The position numbers were made by a program, and so were the translations under genes. From positions 1 to 64,000 of the IMG/VR virus record IMGVR_UViG_3300024350_000252: a stretch of DNA of 64,000 bases. One strand, given 5' to 3'. The notes under the pieces are model-generated. The model saw only the letters and a list, made by a program, of their open reading frames with translations. It had not been told where the DNA came from and ran no database searches. This stretch comes from a virus. Below are positions 6,196 to 12,340 of the stretch, piece after piece. The first letter of the stretch is position 1. Each line of letters opens with the position of its first letter.

Positions 6196-6813
6196 ATGAA
6201 ATACGCTTATATCAATCCAACTGTGATAGCTGTAGACGACCTGCCAGCAGATGTCTTTGCCTATCTCAAGAACATGGTAGATACAGCGCATCAAATGACT
6301 CAGTTCAACGATGCTGGAGATCAATCCATTAGCATTAGAGGCGGTCAACAGATACAGCTATTGCCTAACGACTTTGGTCAGGATGTCACTGTATTGAAAA
6401 GTTTCGTGGAACAACGATGCTATGATTACATGGATACACTGACTAGACAATCGGGTAAACCTGATCTAGTCAATCTTGAACCAGAACTTGTGAGTGCCTG
6501 GACTATCAGACAAACAGCTGGTAACTATCAGGCCTTACATACACATAACGCACATATCAGCGGCAACATCTACATAGATGTTCCAGACCTAGATCCAGGA
6601 AGTCAATCTTCAGATGCCAATCTAGAATTTAGATTTCCTGTGGTCAAGGATCCCAGCAAGTTTACTTTTATAGATCAATTGAGATTTTCTCCGCGACCCA
6701 TGATGATGGTCATGTTTCCTAGCTATCTTCCACATACAGTATACCCGTGGAATGGACAAGGACACAGAACTATTTTGGCATGGGACGTGAAATTAAAGCC
6801 AAAAATGGCTTGA
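6196..6813 (+). CDS. putative 2OG-Fe(II) oxygenase
   Basis: A 205-residue protein of the phage 2-oxoglutarate/Fe(II) oxygenase type. The double-stranded beta-helix pattern shows an HTHNAHISGNIYID segment (iron-binding HxH/D plus strand), a distal LPHTVYPW segment with the second metal histidine, and HRTILAWD providing the Arg that normally holds 2-oxoglutarate. The substrate is unknown; such enzymes hydroxylate proteins or nucleic acids. The TGA stop is embedded in the -35 box of the next promoter. It is one of four such proteins in the window. Confidence 0.75.
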   Translation: MKYAYINPTVIAVDDLPADVFAYLKNMVDTAHQMTQFNDAGDQSISIRGGQQIQLLPNDFGQDVTVLKSFVEQRCYDYMDTLTRQSGKPDLVNLEPELVSAWTIRQTAGNYQALHTHNAHISGNIYIDVPDLDPGSQSSDANLEFRFPVVKDPSKFTFIDQLRFSPRPMMMVMFPSYLPHTVYPWNGQGHRTILAWDVKLKPKMA

Positions 6814-6838
6814 CAGCATACACAAAATATCGTATTAT
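6810..6838 (+). promoter_or_regulatory. sigma70-type promoter overlapping a stop codon
   Basis: TTGACA (6810-6815) contains the TGA stop of the preceding gene. A 17-nt spacer is followed by TATTAT (6833-6838). It fires into a stretch of about 290 nt with no gene. Confidence 0.75.
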
Positions 6839-6839
6839 A

Positions 6840-7117
6840 GAGTTGTTGCGTAGGAAACTGCGCAGCCGGCGAGGTAAAGGGTAGATGAGGATAGACAATC
6901 GTTCGGCTTCATGCCGAGCTCCAATACTGGCAAACAGTCTTGAAAACTGTCCGTGCTTGTGTGTTCCGATACCAAAATAGAATGTCTGTTGATAGTCGGA
7001 AATAAGCAGGCCTCTGTGCTATGTACATTGAGGTTTGTCAAAGGCGTTATCGTTGATCCGCCCCTGTCAGTTGTCCGGTCTATTACTTGACCTTTTACCA
7101 ACCCGTTATTAATCAAA
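6840..7117 (+). ncRNA. promoter-driven non-coding region with tRNA-Ser relic
   Basis: No open frame is visible. Hairpins include GTTCGGC-TTCAT-GCCGAGC (6901-6919). Positions 6927-6951 carry a Ser(UGA)-like anticodon arm (ACAGT-CTTGAAA-ACTGT), matching the real tRNA-Ser(TGA) at 3965 in sequence around the loop, followed by a TTCCGAT...ACCA tail. Acceptor and D arms are not recognisable, so it is a decayed or rearranged tRNA or a regulatory RNA containing a tRNA arm. It may also serve as a long 5' leader of the gene at 7128. Confidence 0.4.
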
Positions 7118-7127
7118 GGAAAAAGAA

Positions 7128-7700
7128 ATGAACATCACTCTACGCAAGGCAAACGCACTACAAACAGCAATCAATGATGCTATCCGTAGCATCAAGGTCG
7201 AAACTTCGATCGAACTGAACGAATTCCAAGATGTAGCAGCAGAATTGAAAGCTGCCAATGACCAACTGTTTGCCAGCGATGCTCGTAGACAGAAGTTGCT
7301 GTTGGCTCTTTACAACATCCGCGGTCTAGTAGCCGCAGCCAACGCTACTAATGACATCGATCTCAACCTAACCAAGGCTGCGTTCATCGACAAGCGCATC
7401 GGCCAGTTGGAAGAAATGGCTAACCAAAAGCCAGTGACTGATGTCGCTGTGCTCACAGGCAAGCTGGAAAAGATCAAGAATGACAAGGGCGAACATCGTA
7501 GCCGCATTTACGGCTACAGCGATACTGTCGCTACTTCTGTGCTCAGCCAGGAACAGATCGACAAGGTCAAGGCTGAGATCTTGAATCTCAAGAAGCAGAA
7601 GCAAAAGATCAACGATTCTATCTTGGAAGCTAACATCAAGACAGAAATTCCGTTGAGCGACGATGTCGCAGAAACATTGAAAGTAGAAAATCTACTGTAA
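7128..7700 (+). CDS. conserved-looking phage protein, unknown function
   Basis: A 190-residue soluble helical protein with no family recognised. It is rich in Lys, Glu, Ala and Leu, with probable coiled-coil segments at residues 25-60 and 145-170 (KAEILNLKKQKQKINDSI). There is no signal peptide or membrane segment. The RBS is AAAGGA about 10 nt before the ATG. It is preceded by a long transcribed leader and followed within 6 nt by the initiator tRNA. Confidence 0.75.
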   Translation: MNITLRKANALQTAINDAIRSIKVETSIELNEFQDVAAELKAANDQLFASDARRQKLLLALYNIRGLVAAANATNDIDLNLTKAAFIDKRIGQLEEMANQKPVTDVAVLTGKLEKIKNDKGEHRSRIYGYSDTVATSVLSQEQIDKVKAEILNLKKQKQKINDSILEANIKTEIPLSDDVAETLKVENLL

Positions 7701-7706
7701 GTTTAT

Positions 7707-7781
7707 AGCAGGGTAGAGAAGCAGTAACTCACCAGGTTCATACCCTGGAGATCGGTGGTGCGATTCCACCCCCTGCAACCA
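7707..7781 (+). tRNA. initiator-type tRNA-fMet(CAT)
   Basis: The acceptor pairs GCAGGG with CCCTGC, but position 1-72 is an A-A mismatch, the hallmark that lets formyltransferase and IF2 recognise initiators. The anticodon stem CCAGG/CCTGG ends in two G-C pairs, and the loop is TTCATAC. The D arm and the CCTGCAACCA end align by eye with bacterial tRNA-fMet. CCA is encoded. Confidence 0.85.
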
Positions 7782-7785
7782 GTTT

Positions 7786-7862
7786 CGGAGTGTAGCGCAG
7801 CCTGGTAGCGCAACTGGTTTGGGACCAGTGGGTCGGGAGTTCGAATCTCTCCACTCCGACCA
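7786..7862 (+). tRNA. tRNA-Pro(TGG), bacterial-like copy
   Basis: Acceptor CGGAGTG/CACTCCG, CCA encoded, anticodon stem ACTGG/CCAGT, loop TTTGGGA. The D and anticodon arms are very close to enterobacterial tRNA-Pro(UGG), so recent acquisition from a bacterial host is likely. Confidence 0.95.
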
Positions 7863-7877
7863 TTTATTGAGGTATAT

Positions 7878-8225
7878 ATGAGTGACGGCGGCAAAGGTAG
7901 TAAACCAAGACCATTTAGTGTTGATCAAAAGACATTCGATAATAACTGGGATAATATCTTTAACAGAAAAAAGAAAACAGACGCAGAACTGTTTGATGAA
8001 GCTGTCATGAAAGATGAATACTACGATTTGGAGAATGAAATGCAGATGCCTGTAGAAGAAAACGCAGATGAAATTGGTAAATGTGGTTGTGGTCGCAGCC
8101 CCACTGGTAAGTGTATCGGTTGGCATGGACTGACCGAAGAAGACTATCGAGTCAAGCTAGCAGAATGGGAAGAAAAGAAACTAAGCGATCGCAAAGTCGC
8201 AGCCAGCTATATCAAAGAAGATTAA
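7878..8225 (+). CDS. phage protein with CDGSH-like cysteine motif
   Basis: A 115-residue protein of a type common in T4-like marine phages (N terminus GGKGSKPRPFSVDQ, then FDNNWDNIF). Near the C terminus a CxC...CxGxH cluster (Cys69, Cys71, Cys79, His83; CGCGRSPTGKCIGWH) resembles the iron-sulfur motif of CDGSH proteins, but the gap between the second and third Cys is shorter than in that family. It may bind Zn or 2Fe-2S. It sits between two tRNA genes. Confidence 0.75.
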   Translation: MSDGGKGSKPRPFSVDQKTFDNNWDNIFNRKKKTDAELFDEAVMKDEYYDLENEMQMPVEENADEIGKCGCGRSPTGKCIGWHGLTEEDYRVKLAEWEEKKLSDRKVAASYIKED

Positions 8226-8232
8226 TAAAAAT

Positions 8233-8308
8233 GCGGGTGTAACTCAGTTGGTAGAGTGATAGCCTTCCAAGCTATATGTCGCGAGTTCGAACCTCGTCGC
8301 CCGCTCCA
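8233..8308 (+). tRNA. tRNA-Gly(TCC)
   Basis: Acceptor GCGGGTG/CGCCCGC, CCA encoded, anticodon stem ATAGC/GCTAT, loop CTTCCAA. Confidence 0.95.
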
Positions 8309-8319
8309 GGATTTTTTCT

Positions 8320-8889
8320 ATGATACCGGTCATCGATAGTAACGACATCTTTAAGACATATGATTTCAGTTCTGTCATAACACAACAGGATGTCGATCAG
8401 GCTATTTCTAGTATCGAGCGTGTCATAGCAGATGGTAACTATTTTGAAAATAGTCCCAAGTTCCAAACCAAAGAAAACATATTCCAAAGACCAGAATCCT
8501 GTTGGTTGAAGTTTCGTATGAGCTTTATATTCAGTGTGTTCATGTATCTAGGACGTGAAGCAAAGATATCAAATATGATGGCTTGGTCATTTATGACCAA
8601 TCTACACGGTGCCGAGGATCGAGATAAACTTTGGCATCATCATCACCATAAAACAAATACTAACATGCTCAGTGGCATAATGTATCTTCATATACCCGAC
8701 GATGTTACCAATCGGGATACCTGCGGAACAGAAATGGCTCCAAACGGTCTAGAATCAGATGACAGACTGTTTATTAGACCATATAATTATACTTGGTTGA
8801 TATATCCAAGCAGGATATGGCACCGCCCGGGAATAGTACAGAGTAACAACTATAGATTCGTATTAGCAGGAGATATCGAATACAGTTAA
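8320..8889 (+). CDS. putative 2OG-Fe(II) oxygenase
   Basis: A 189-residue protein resembling phage 2OG-Fe(II) oxygenases. LWHHHHHKTNTNMLSGIMYL gives a His-rich metal site and the first core strand; LIYPSRIWHRPG gives the distal histidine; YRFVLAGDIEY gives the Arg and last strand. The run of five histidines is unusual and leaves the ligand pair ambiguous. There is no strong RBS. It lies between tRNA-Gly and tRNA-Arg. Confidence 0.65.
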   Translation: MIPVIDSNDIFKTYDFSSVITQQDVDQAISSIERVIADGNYFENSPKFQTKENIFQRPESCWLKFRMSFIFSVFMYLGREAKISNMMAWSFMTNLHGAEDRDKLWHHHHHKTNTNMLSGIMYLHIPDDVTNRDTCGTEMAPNGLESDDRLFIRPYNYTWLIYPSRIWHRPGIVQSNNYRFVLAGDIEYS

Positions 8890-8895
8890 AAACAT

Positions 8896-8973
8896 CTGCC
8901 CGTAGCTCAGCCGGATTAGAGCAACAGCCTTCTAAGCTGTGGGTCGGGGGTTCGAATCCCTCCGGGCAGGCCA
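8896..8973 (+). tRNA. tRNA-Arg(TCT)
   Basis: Acceptor CTGCCCG/CGGGCAG, discriminator G, CCA encoded, anticodon stem ACAGC/GCTGT, loop CTTCTAA. Confidence 0.94.
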
Positions 8974-8976
8974 CTA

Positions 8977-9052
8977 CTCTCCGTAGTTCAACAGGATAGA
9001 ACAAGACACTCCTAAGGTTTAGATGGCTGTTCGAGTCAGCCCGGGGAGGCCA
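8977..9052 (+). tRNA. tRNA-Arg(CCT), weak anticodon stem
   Basis: Acceptor CTCTCCG/CGGGGAG, T arm GGCTG/CAGCC, CCA encoded. Loop CTCCTAA gives CCT, but the stem AGACA/GGTTT has a G-T pair and an A-G mismatch, so it may be poorly functional. Confidence 0.75.
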
Positions 9053-9055
9053 AAT

Positions 9056-9138
9056 GCGAGCGTGGAGAAATCGGTAAACTCAGGAGACTTAAAATCTCCC
9101 GCTTCGGCTTGTGGGTTCGAGTCCCACCGCTCGCACCA
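9056..9138 (+). tRNA. tRNA-Leu(TAA)
   Basis: Class II with acceptor GCGAGCG/CGCTCGC, CCA encoded, anticodon stem GGAGA/TCTCC, loop CTTAAAA, normal variable arm. Confidence 0.95.
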
Positions 9139-9141
9139 AAG

Positions 9142-9215
9142 GCTCCTATAGTTAAGTGGTATAACACATCCTTGGTAAGGATGAATTACAAGTTCAATTC
9201 TTGTTGGGAGCACCA
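9142..9215 (+). tRNA. tRNA-Thr(GGT)
   Basis: Acceptor GCTCCTA/TGGGAGC, CCA encoded, anticodon stem CATCC/GGATG, loop TTGGTAA. Confidence 0.94.
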
Positions 9216-9228
9216 TCTTTATCTGTAT

Positions 9229-9278
9229 GTTTTTAAAGGTATTTGTCCAAAATAAGTAATAAGTTGGCCTTTAAAAAC
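9229..9278 (+). promoter_or_regulatory. 11-bp hairpin in leader of CHAP lipoprotein gene
   Basis: GTTTTTAAAGG (9229-9239) pairs with CCTTTAAAAAC (9268-9278), ending 3 nt before the GGAGG ribosome-binding site. It could stabilise the mRNA 5' end or control access to the RBS. Confidence 0.4.
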
Positions 9279-9290
9279 ATGGAGGTTATT

Positions 9291-9794
9291 ATGAGAAACA
9301 TAGCAATAGTCTGTGTTGCCCTGTTATTAGGTGGCTGTCAGACTACAACACAAGCAGCTAGACCCTACATGGAAGAAGCACATCGTATGGAGGGCATGGA
9401 TGCTAAAACTAATCGTAAAGAACTCAAGCATTATATGAATTCGGCCAGAACAGGCACCGTAGATCCTTTACATATTCCTTGGTGTGCTGGTTGGGCAAAT
9501 GCCGTATTACAGAATAATGGAGTACAAGGAACTCATAGTCTAATGGCTCGCAGTTTCTTGAAATGGGGTCATCCTACACATAATCCACAAGAAGGCGACA
9601 TCGTGGTTCTGCGTAGAGGTCGAGCCGAATGGAGTGGTCATGTGGGATTCTTCAAAGGATATGAAGTAGTCGATGGCGTCACTTATGTCAAGGTATTGGG
9701 AGGCAATACTGACAAGAGTGTCGCGATCGGATACTTTCCGACTAATTATGTCCTAGCATTTAGAGCACCAAATTATTCTCCCAAAATGAATTAG
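9291..9794 (+). CDS. CHAP-type amidohydrolase lipoprotein
   Basis: A 167-residue lipoprotein with a cell-wall hydrolase fold. The signal peptide (RNIAIVCVALLLGGC) ends in a lipobox with Cys16. The rest resembles the TIGR02594/CHAP group: catalytic Cys65 in IPWCAGW, GDIVVL, His117 in SGHVGFF and a VLGGNTDKSV strand. It would be anchored in the outer or inner membrane facing the periplasm, so it may assist lysis, act at entry, or modify peptidoglycan. The start at 9291 is preferred over an upstream in-frame ATG because GGAGG lies 6 nt before it. Its final base is the first base of tRNA-Leu(GAG). Confidence 0.8.
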   Translation: MRNIAIVCVALLLGGCQTTTQAARPYMEEAHRMEGMDAKTNRKELKHYMNSARTGTVDPLHIPWCAGWANAVLQNNGVQGTHSLMARSFLKWGHPTHNPQEGDIVVLRRGRAEWSGHVGFFKGYEVVDGVTYVKVLGGNTDKSVAIGYFPTNYVLAFRAPNYSPKMN

Positions 9795-9870
9795 CCCTGG
9801 TGGCGGAATCGGTATACGCACTACGTTGAGGTCGTAGGTTTTGCGGGTTCGAATCCCGCCTAGGGCACCA
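9794..9870 (+). tRNA. tRNA-Leu(GAG) lacking long variable arm
   Basis: Acceptor GCCCTGG/CTAGGGC, CCA encoded, Leu-type D arm, anticodon stem CTACG/CGTAG, loop TTGAGGT giving GAG. The variable region is only about 5 nt where a Leu tRNA should have a long arm. The first base overlaps the preceding stop codon. Confidence 0.82.
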
Positions 9871-9871
9871 C

Positions 9872-9900
9872 TTGACTTTTCGATCGTTTTTGTGTATAAT
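9872..9900 (+). promoter_or_regulatory. sigma70-type promoter
   Basis: TTGACT (9872-9877), 17-nt spacer, perfect TATAAT (9895-9900). It starts two bases after the CCA of tRNA-Leu(GAG) and drives the DksA-like gene. Confidence 0.85.
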
Positions 9901-9929
9901 AAACACATGTTCAATTCTTAAGGACTTTT

Positions 9930-10190
9930 ATGAATCGCGATGAGCATTTTGAGTATAACAATGAAGAAGAAGCTGAGATCGCACAGATCAACAGCTTAGT
10001 GATGAATATGAACGCAGAGAGAGCACTGCGTGACAAATTGGAAAAGCAACGTTCGCAACCTTCCGCTGAGTTCTGCGAAGGCTGTGGCGATGAAATTCCA
10101 GAACCGCGTAGATTGGCTATACCTGGTGTCACACACTGCGTATACTGCCAAGATCGAAATGAACGACTGAGCAAACTAACTGCTAAATGA
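9930..10190 (+). CDS. DksA/TraR-type zinc-finger protein
   Basis: An 86-residue protein with a helical N terminus and a C4 zinc finger (Cys49, Cys52, Cys70, Cys73; FCEGCGDEIPEPRR then GVTHCVYCQ), the signature of DksA/TraR proteins that bind the RNA polymerase secondary channel. Its length matches the short TraR class. It is the first gene after a near-consensus promoter, consistent with early expression and modulation of host transcription. Confidence 0.85.
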   Translation: MNRDEHFEYNNEEEAEIAQINSLVMNMNAERALRDKLEKQRSQPSAEFCEGCGDEIPEPRRLAIPGVTHCVYCQDRNERLSKLTAK

Positions 10191-10201
10191 AAGGGGCCGT
10201 C

Positions 10202-10651
10202 ATGGCTAGAGAACGTGCGAAATTGAGCGAAAAGGAAGAACGAATCCTGATCCAAAGTCAGTTGATGGGTCTTACTACTGCTAACATGATCCGTATCGGT
10301 AATCGCCTGCGAGCCATTGATATCGAACGCGAGCAAAAAGAACTGATCAATCGTCTGATGGAAGGACGTTCTTATAGCAAGCAGACCAATGGTTGGAAAA
10401 TCGTTGATCAAGATGGTGTGAACTATGAGTTCAACAAGATCAAACTCAAGCGCAAGACCAACTATTACGAATCAGCATGGGCTTGGGAAGTCACTATCAC
10501 TAAGCCAGGTACTAGATTCGTGCCCAAGAAATTGGAGAAAGTTTCTCGCTACAACGGCAATTACGATGATCCTCCTCAGCGTCTCTGCCCTGACAACAGC
10601 AAGGAACTATTTGGAGTATTGAAAGTTTTAAACAACGTAAGGATCTCATGA
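10202..10651 (+). CDS. hypothetical protein
   Basis: A 149-residue basic protein with no family recognised. It has a Lys/Arg/Glu-rich N-terminal helix (ARERAKLSEKEERI) and a beta-rich C-terminal half with several Trp and Tyr. The start at 10202 is chosen because AAGGGG lies just upstream; an in-frame ATG at 10187 overlapping the previous stop (ATGA) has no RBS. It is translationally coupled to the next gene by an ATGA overlap. Confidence 0.7.
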   Translation: MARERAKLSEKEERILIQSQLMGLTTANMIRIGNRLRAIDIEREQKELINRLMEGRSYSKQTNGWKIVDQDGVNYEFNKIKLKRKTNYYESAWAWEVTITKPGTRFVPKKLEKVSRYNGNYDDPPQRLCPDNSKELFGVLKVLNNVRIS

Positions 10652-10860
10652 TGAAAGTCTTAGACGTTAGGTGGTTTAGTGGTGGTCATGTGGTAGGCAT
10701 CGTTCGAGTCGATGTTCCATATGAAGGTATCAAATATTACATAGGTTCAGGAAACGGTGACGACGAAGCTGTGGATATCGAATACATCTCTGCGTATGGC
10801 GCTACATTTCCTAGCGATGTAGGAGATATTTTATTTGGAATAAAAAATGAACAAGAATAA
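10648..10860 (+). CDS. hypothetical protein, 70 residues
   Basis: A small acidic protein with predicted beta strands (KVLDVRWF, GIVRVDV) and a GSGNGDDEAVDIEYI stretch. It overlaps the preceding stop (ATGATGA) and the following mini-gene, so it is part of a coupled run. No family is recognised. Confidence 0.6.
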   Translation: MMKVLDVRWFSGGHVVGIVRVDVPYEGIKYYIGSGNGDDEAVDIEYISAYGATFPSDVGDILFGIKNEQE

Positions 10861-10939
10861 ACTGTATTGTGTGACTTGTTTTGGACCCTTCGCTCGTTTC
10901 CGGCAGAACGGTGTGTGGCACGTGAATCATAGGTGCTGA
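10847..10939 (+). CDS. 30-residue zinc-ribbon-like peptide
   Basis: The ATG at 10847 lies inside the end of the preceding gene and the frame stops at 10939, two bases before the next ATG, so it fills a gap in a coupled operon. The peptide has CVTC (Cys8, Cys11) and later His25, His28 and Cys30, enough to bind one metal. No strong RBS is visible. Confidence 0.45.
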   Translation: MNKNKLYCVTCFGPFARFRQNGVWHVNHRC

Positions 10940-10940
10940 A

Positions 10941-11156
10941 ATGACTATAGAAGATTTACAACATATTTTTCAGCCTCAGATTGACGAAGGCACAACCAAA
11001 CTCTACTATATGTTAGTAGACGCATTTACGCCTGACTCAGGTATTACTGGTACGGTGTTGCGACACGATGTAAACGATCTCGAATCTCTGTTACCCATGC
11101 TGGACTGTTTTCAATACGCTGGAACTAGAGCAAGAATGCCAAGGTTTAGAAAATGA
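10941..11156 (+). CDS. hypothetical protein, 71 residues
   Basis: Starts one base after the preceding stop. The protein is acidic at the N terminus (MTIEDLQHIF) and basic at the C terminus (ARMPRFRK), with no recognised domain. Position in a coupled run of small genes supports expression. Confidence 0.55.
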   Translation: MTIEDLQHIFQPQIDEGTTKLYYMLVDAFTPDSGITGTVLRHDVNDLESLLPMLDCFQYAGTRARMPRFRK

Positions 11157-11165
11157 CGCCAGAAT

Positions 11166-11228
11166 ATGGCGGCAGGTAGGTCGACAGCGGCACGGCTGAT
11201 TAAAGAACATTTCGGAGTTGAAGAATGA
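11166..11228 (+). CDS. 20-residue ORF coupled to phosphatase gene
   Basis: The peptide ends in IKEHFGVEE, almost the same as the end (IRKHFGVQE) of the 66-residue protein at 52140, and both stop codons overlap the next gene's ATG. In both places the codons for HFGV supply a CGGAG ribosome-binding site for the downstream gene. It may be the residue of a truncated member of that small phage family. It has no RBS of its own. Confidence 0.3.
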   Translation: MAAGRSTAARLIKEHFGVEE

Positions 11229-11788
11229 AACCGTGGATACAGAACGTAAGCCTTAGCGATGTCCGTAAGGGATTCCACATCGACGCTGGTATCAATTCTA
11301 TGTTGATCCAGATCGTAGATCCCGGTATGGAGTTTCCTACACCTTCTTATCAATTCCGCGAGGTCCATCAATTTGAATTCTTGGATGTCGAAGAAAAAGA
11401 TGAGGTCTTGGAAGAAGCCATGCGATGCTCGCATGAGCAGGCAGCTGAACTAGTACGACTGCTAGAACATGCGATGGAACAGCATATGAATGTAGTTGTC
11501 CATTGTGTAGCCGGAGTCTGTCGTTCGGGTGCTGTCTGTGAAATCGGTGTCATGATGGGCTTCCGAGACACAGAAGCTTTCCGTAGCCCTAATCTTCTAG
11601 TCAAGCATCGCATGATGAAACAGTTAGGTTGGACCTACGACGAGAATGAACCTCATACCATCAATGGTTATACTACTGATGCGGGGATCGTTCTTCCTAA
11701 GACCATAGACTGGGATACTGATAACGAAAAGGTCTTTACACTAGCGGCAGAACGTCGTGAGCGTAGACAGCGTGAAGGCGATATTTAA
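11225..11788 (+). CDS. dual-specificity / tyrosine phosphatase-like protein
   Basis: A 187-residue protein with the cysteine-phosphatase signature HCX5R (His93, Cys94, Arg100; HCVAGVCRSG) following a helix that starts with EQAAELVRLL. An upstream acidic loop could carry the general-acid Asp. It may dephosphorylate protein or nucleotide targets in the infected cell. Charged C-terminal tail (ERRERRQREG). The RBS is CGGAG at -10. A terminator follows 22 nt after the stop. Confidence 0.8.
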   Translation: MKPWIQNVSLSDVRKGFHIDAGINSMLIQIVDPGMEFPTPSYQFREVHQFEFLDVEEKDEVLEEAMRCSHEQAAELVRLLEHAMEQHMNVVVHCVAGVCRSGAVCEIGVMMGFRDTEAFRSPNLLVKHRMMKQLGWTYDENEPHTINGYTTDAGIVLPKTIDWDTDNEKVFTLAAERRERRQREGDI

Positions 11789-11809
11789 ACTGTGGCTTTT
11801 TTACAACAG

Positions 11810-11845
11810 CCCTGTAACCTATTTTGGTTGACAGGGTTTCTTTTT
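11810..11845 (+). terminator. rho-independent terminator
   Basis: CCCTGT-A-ACC pairs with GGT-TG-ACAGGG, then TTTCTTTTT. The descending arm contains TTGACA, the -35 box of the next promoter. Confidence 0.75.
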
Positions 11846-11856
11846 GGTGCTACAAT
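11828..11856 (+). promoter_or_regulatory. sigma70-type promoter inside terminator arm
   Basis: TTGACA (11828-11833), 17-nt spacer, TACAAT (11851-11856). Its -35 is part of the terminator hairpin, so one unit ends where the next begins. Confidence 0.85.
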
Positions 11857-11891
11857 AGACAAAGAATGAAAGTAAAAGAAAGAGGGCGAGT

Positions 11892-12326
11892 ATGTCAGTA
11901 TTCAAAGATTTGATCGGAAAAAGAATCAACGGAGTGTTCGTTGGTAACGAAAACTGGAGCCTTGTGTTCCGTACGACCGATGGTAAGTTCTATCGTTACG
12001 ACACTAGAAATGATTGCTGTAACAGTGTGTGGGTAAATCATATCACTGGTGTCGACTGTGTGGGTAAAGGCGACTCCTTTGACATCATCAAAGGTGCTCT
12101 TGTTATCGACACCGAAGACAAAGGATGGGGTGAGAACCGAAGCGACGACGAAGACGGTTACGAAGTCATCCAAGATGGCTTCTGGACTATCAAGACCGAC
12201 CGAGGTTATATCGATATCGAAGTTCGTAACAGCCACAATGGTTACTACGGCGGCGACATCGAGTTCCAAGAAAACGAAGGTGTTTCAGATATCGACAACT
12301 TCAAACAAGTATTAGAAGATTTTTAA
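11892..12326 (+). CDS. DUF7448-like phage protein
   Basis: A 144-residue acidic beta-rich protein resembling the small phage/host family annotated DUF7448: N terminus KDLIGKRINGVF, then a strand-turn pattern with paired cysteines (NDCCNSVWV) and a GWGENRSDDED stretch. Function unknown. It is the first gene behind a strong promoter and lies 14 nt before the phosphoesterase. Confidence 0.65.
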   Translation: MSVFKDLIGKRINGVFVGNENWSLVFRTTDGKFYRYDTRNDCCNSVWVNHITGVDCVGKGDSFDIIKGALVIDTEDKGWGENRSDDEDGYEVIQDGFWTIKTDRGYIDIEVRNSHNGYYGGDIEFQENEGVSDIDNFKQVLEDF

Positions 12327-12340
12327 GAAAGGAGGGCACA

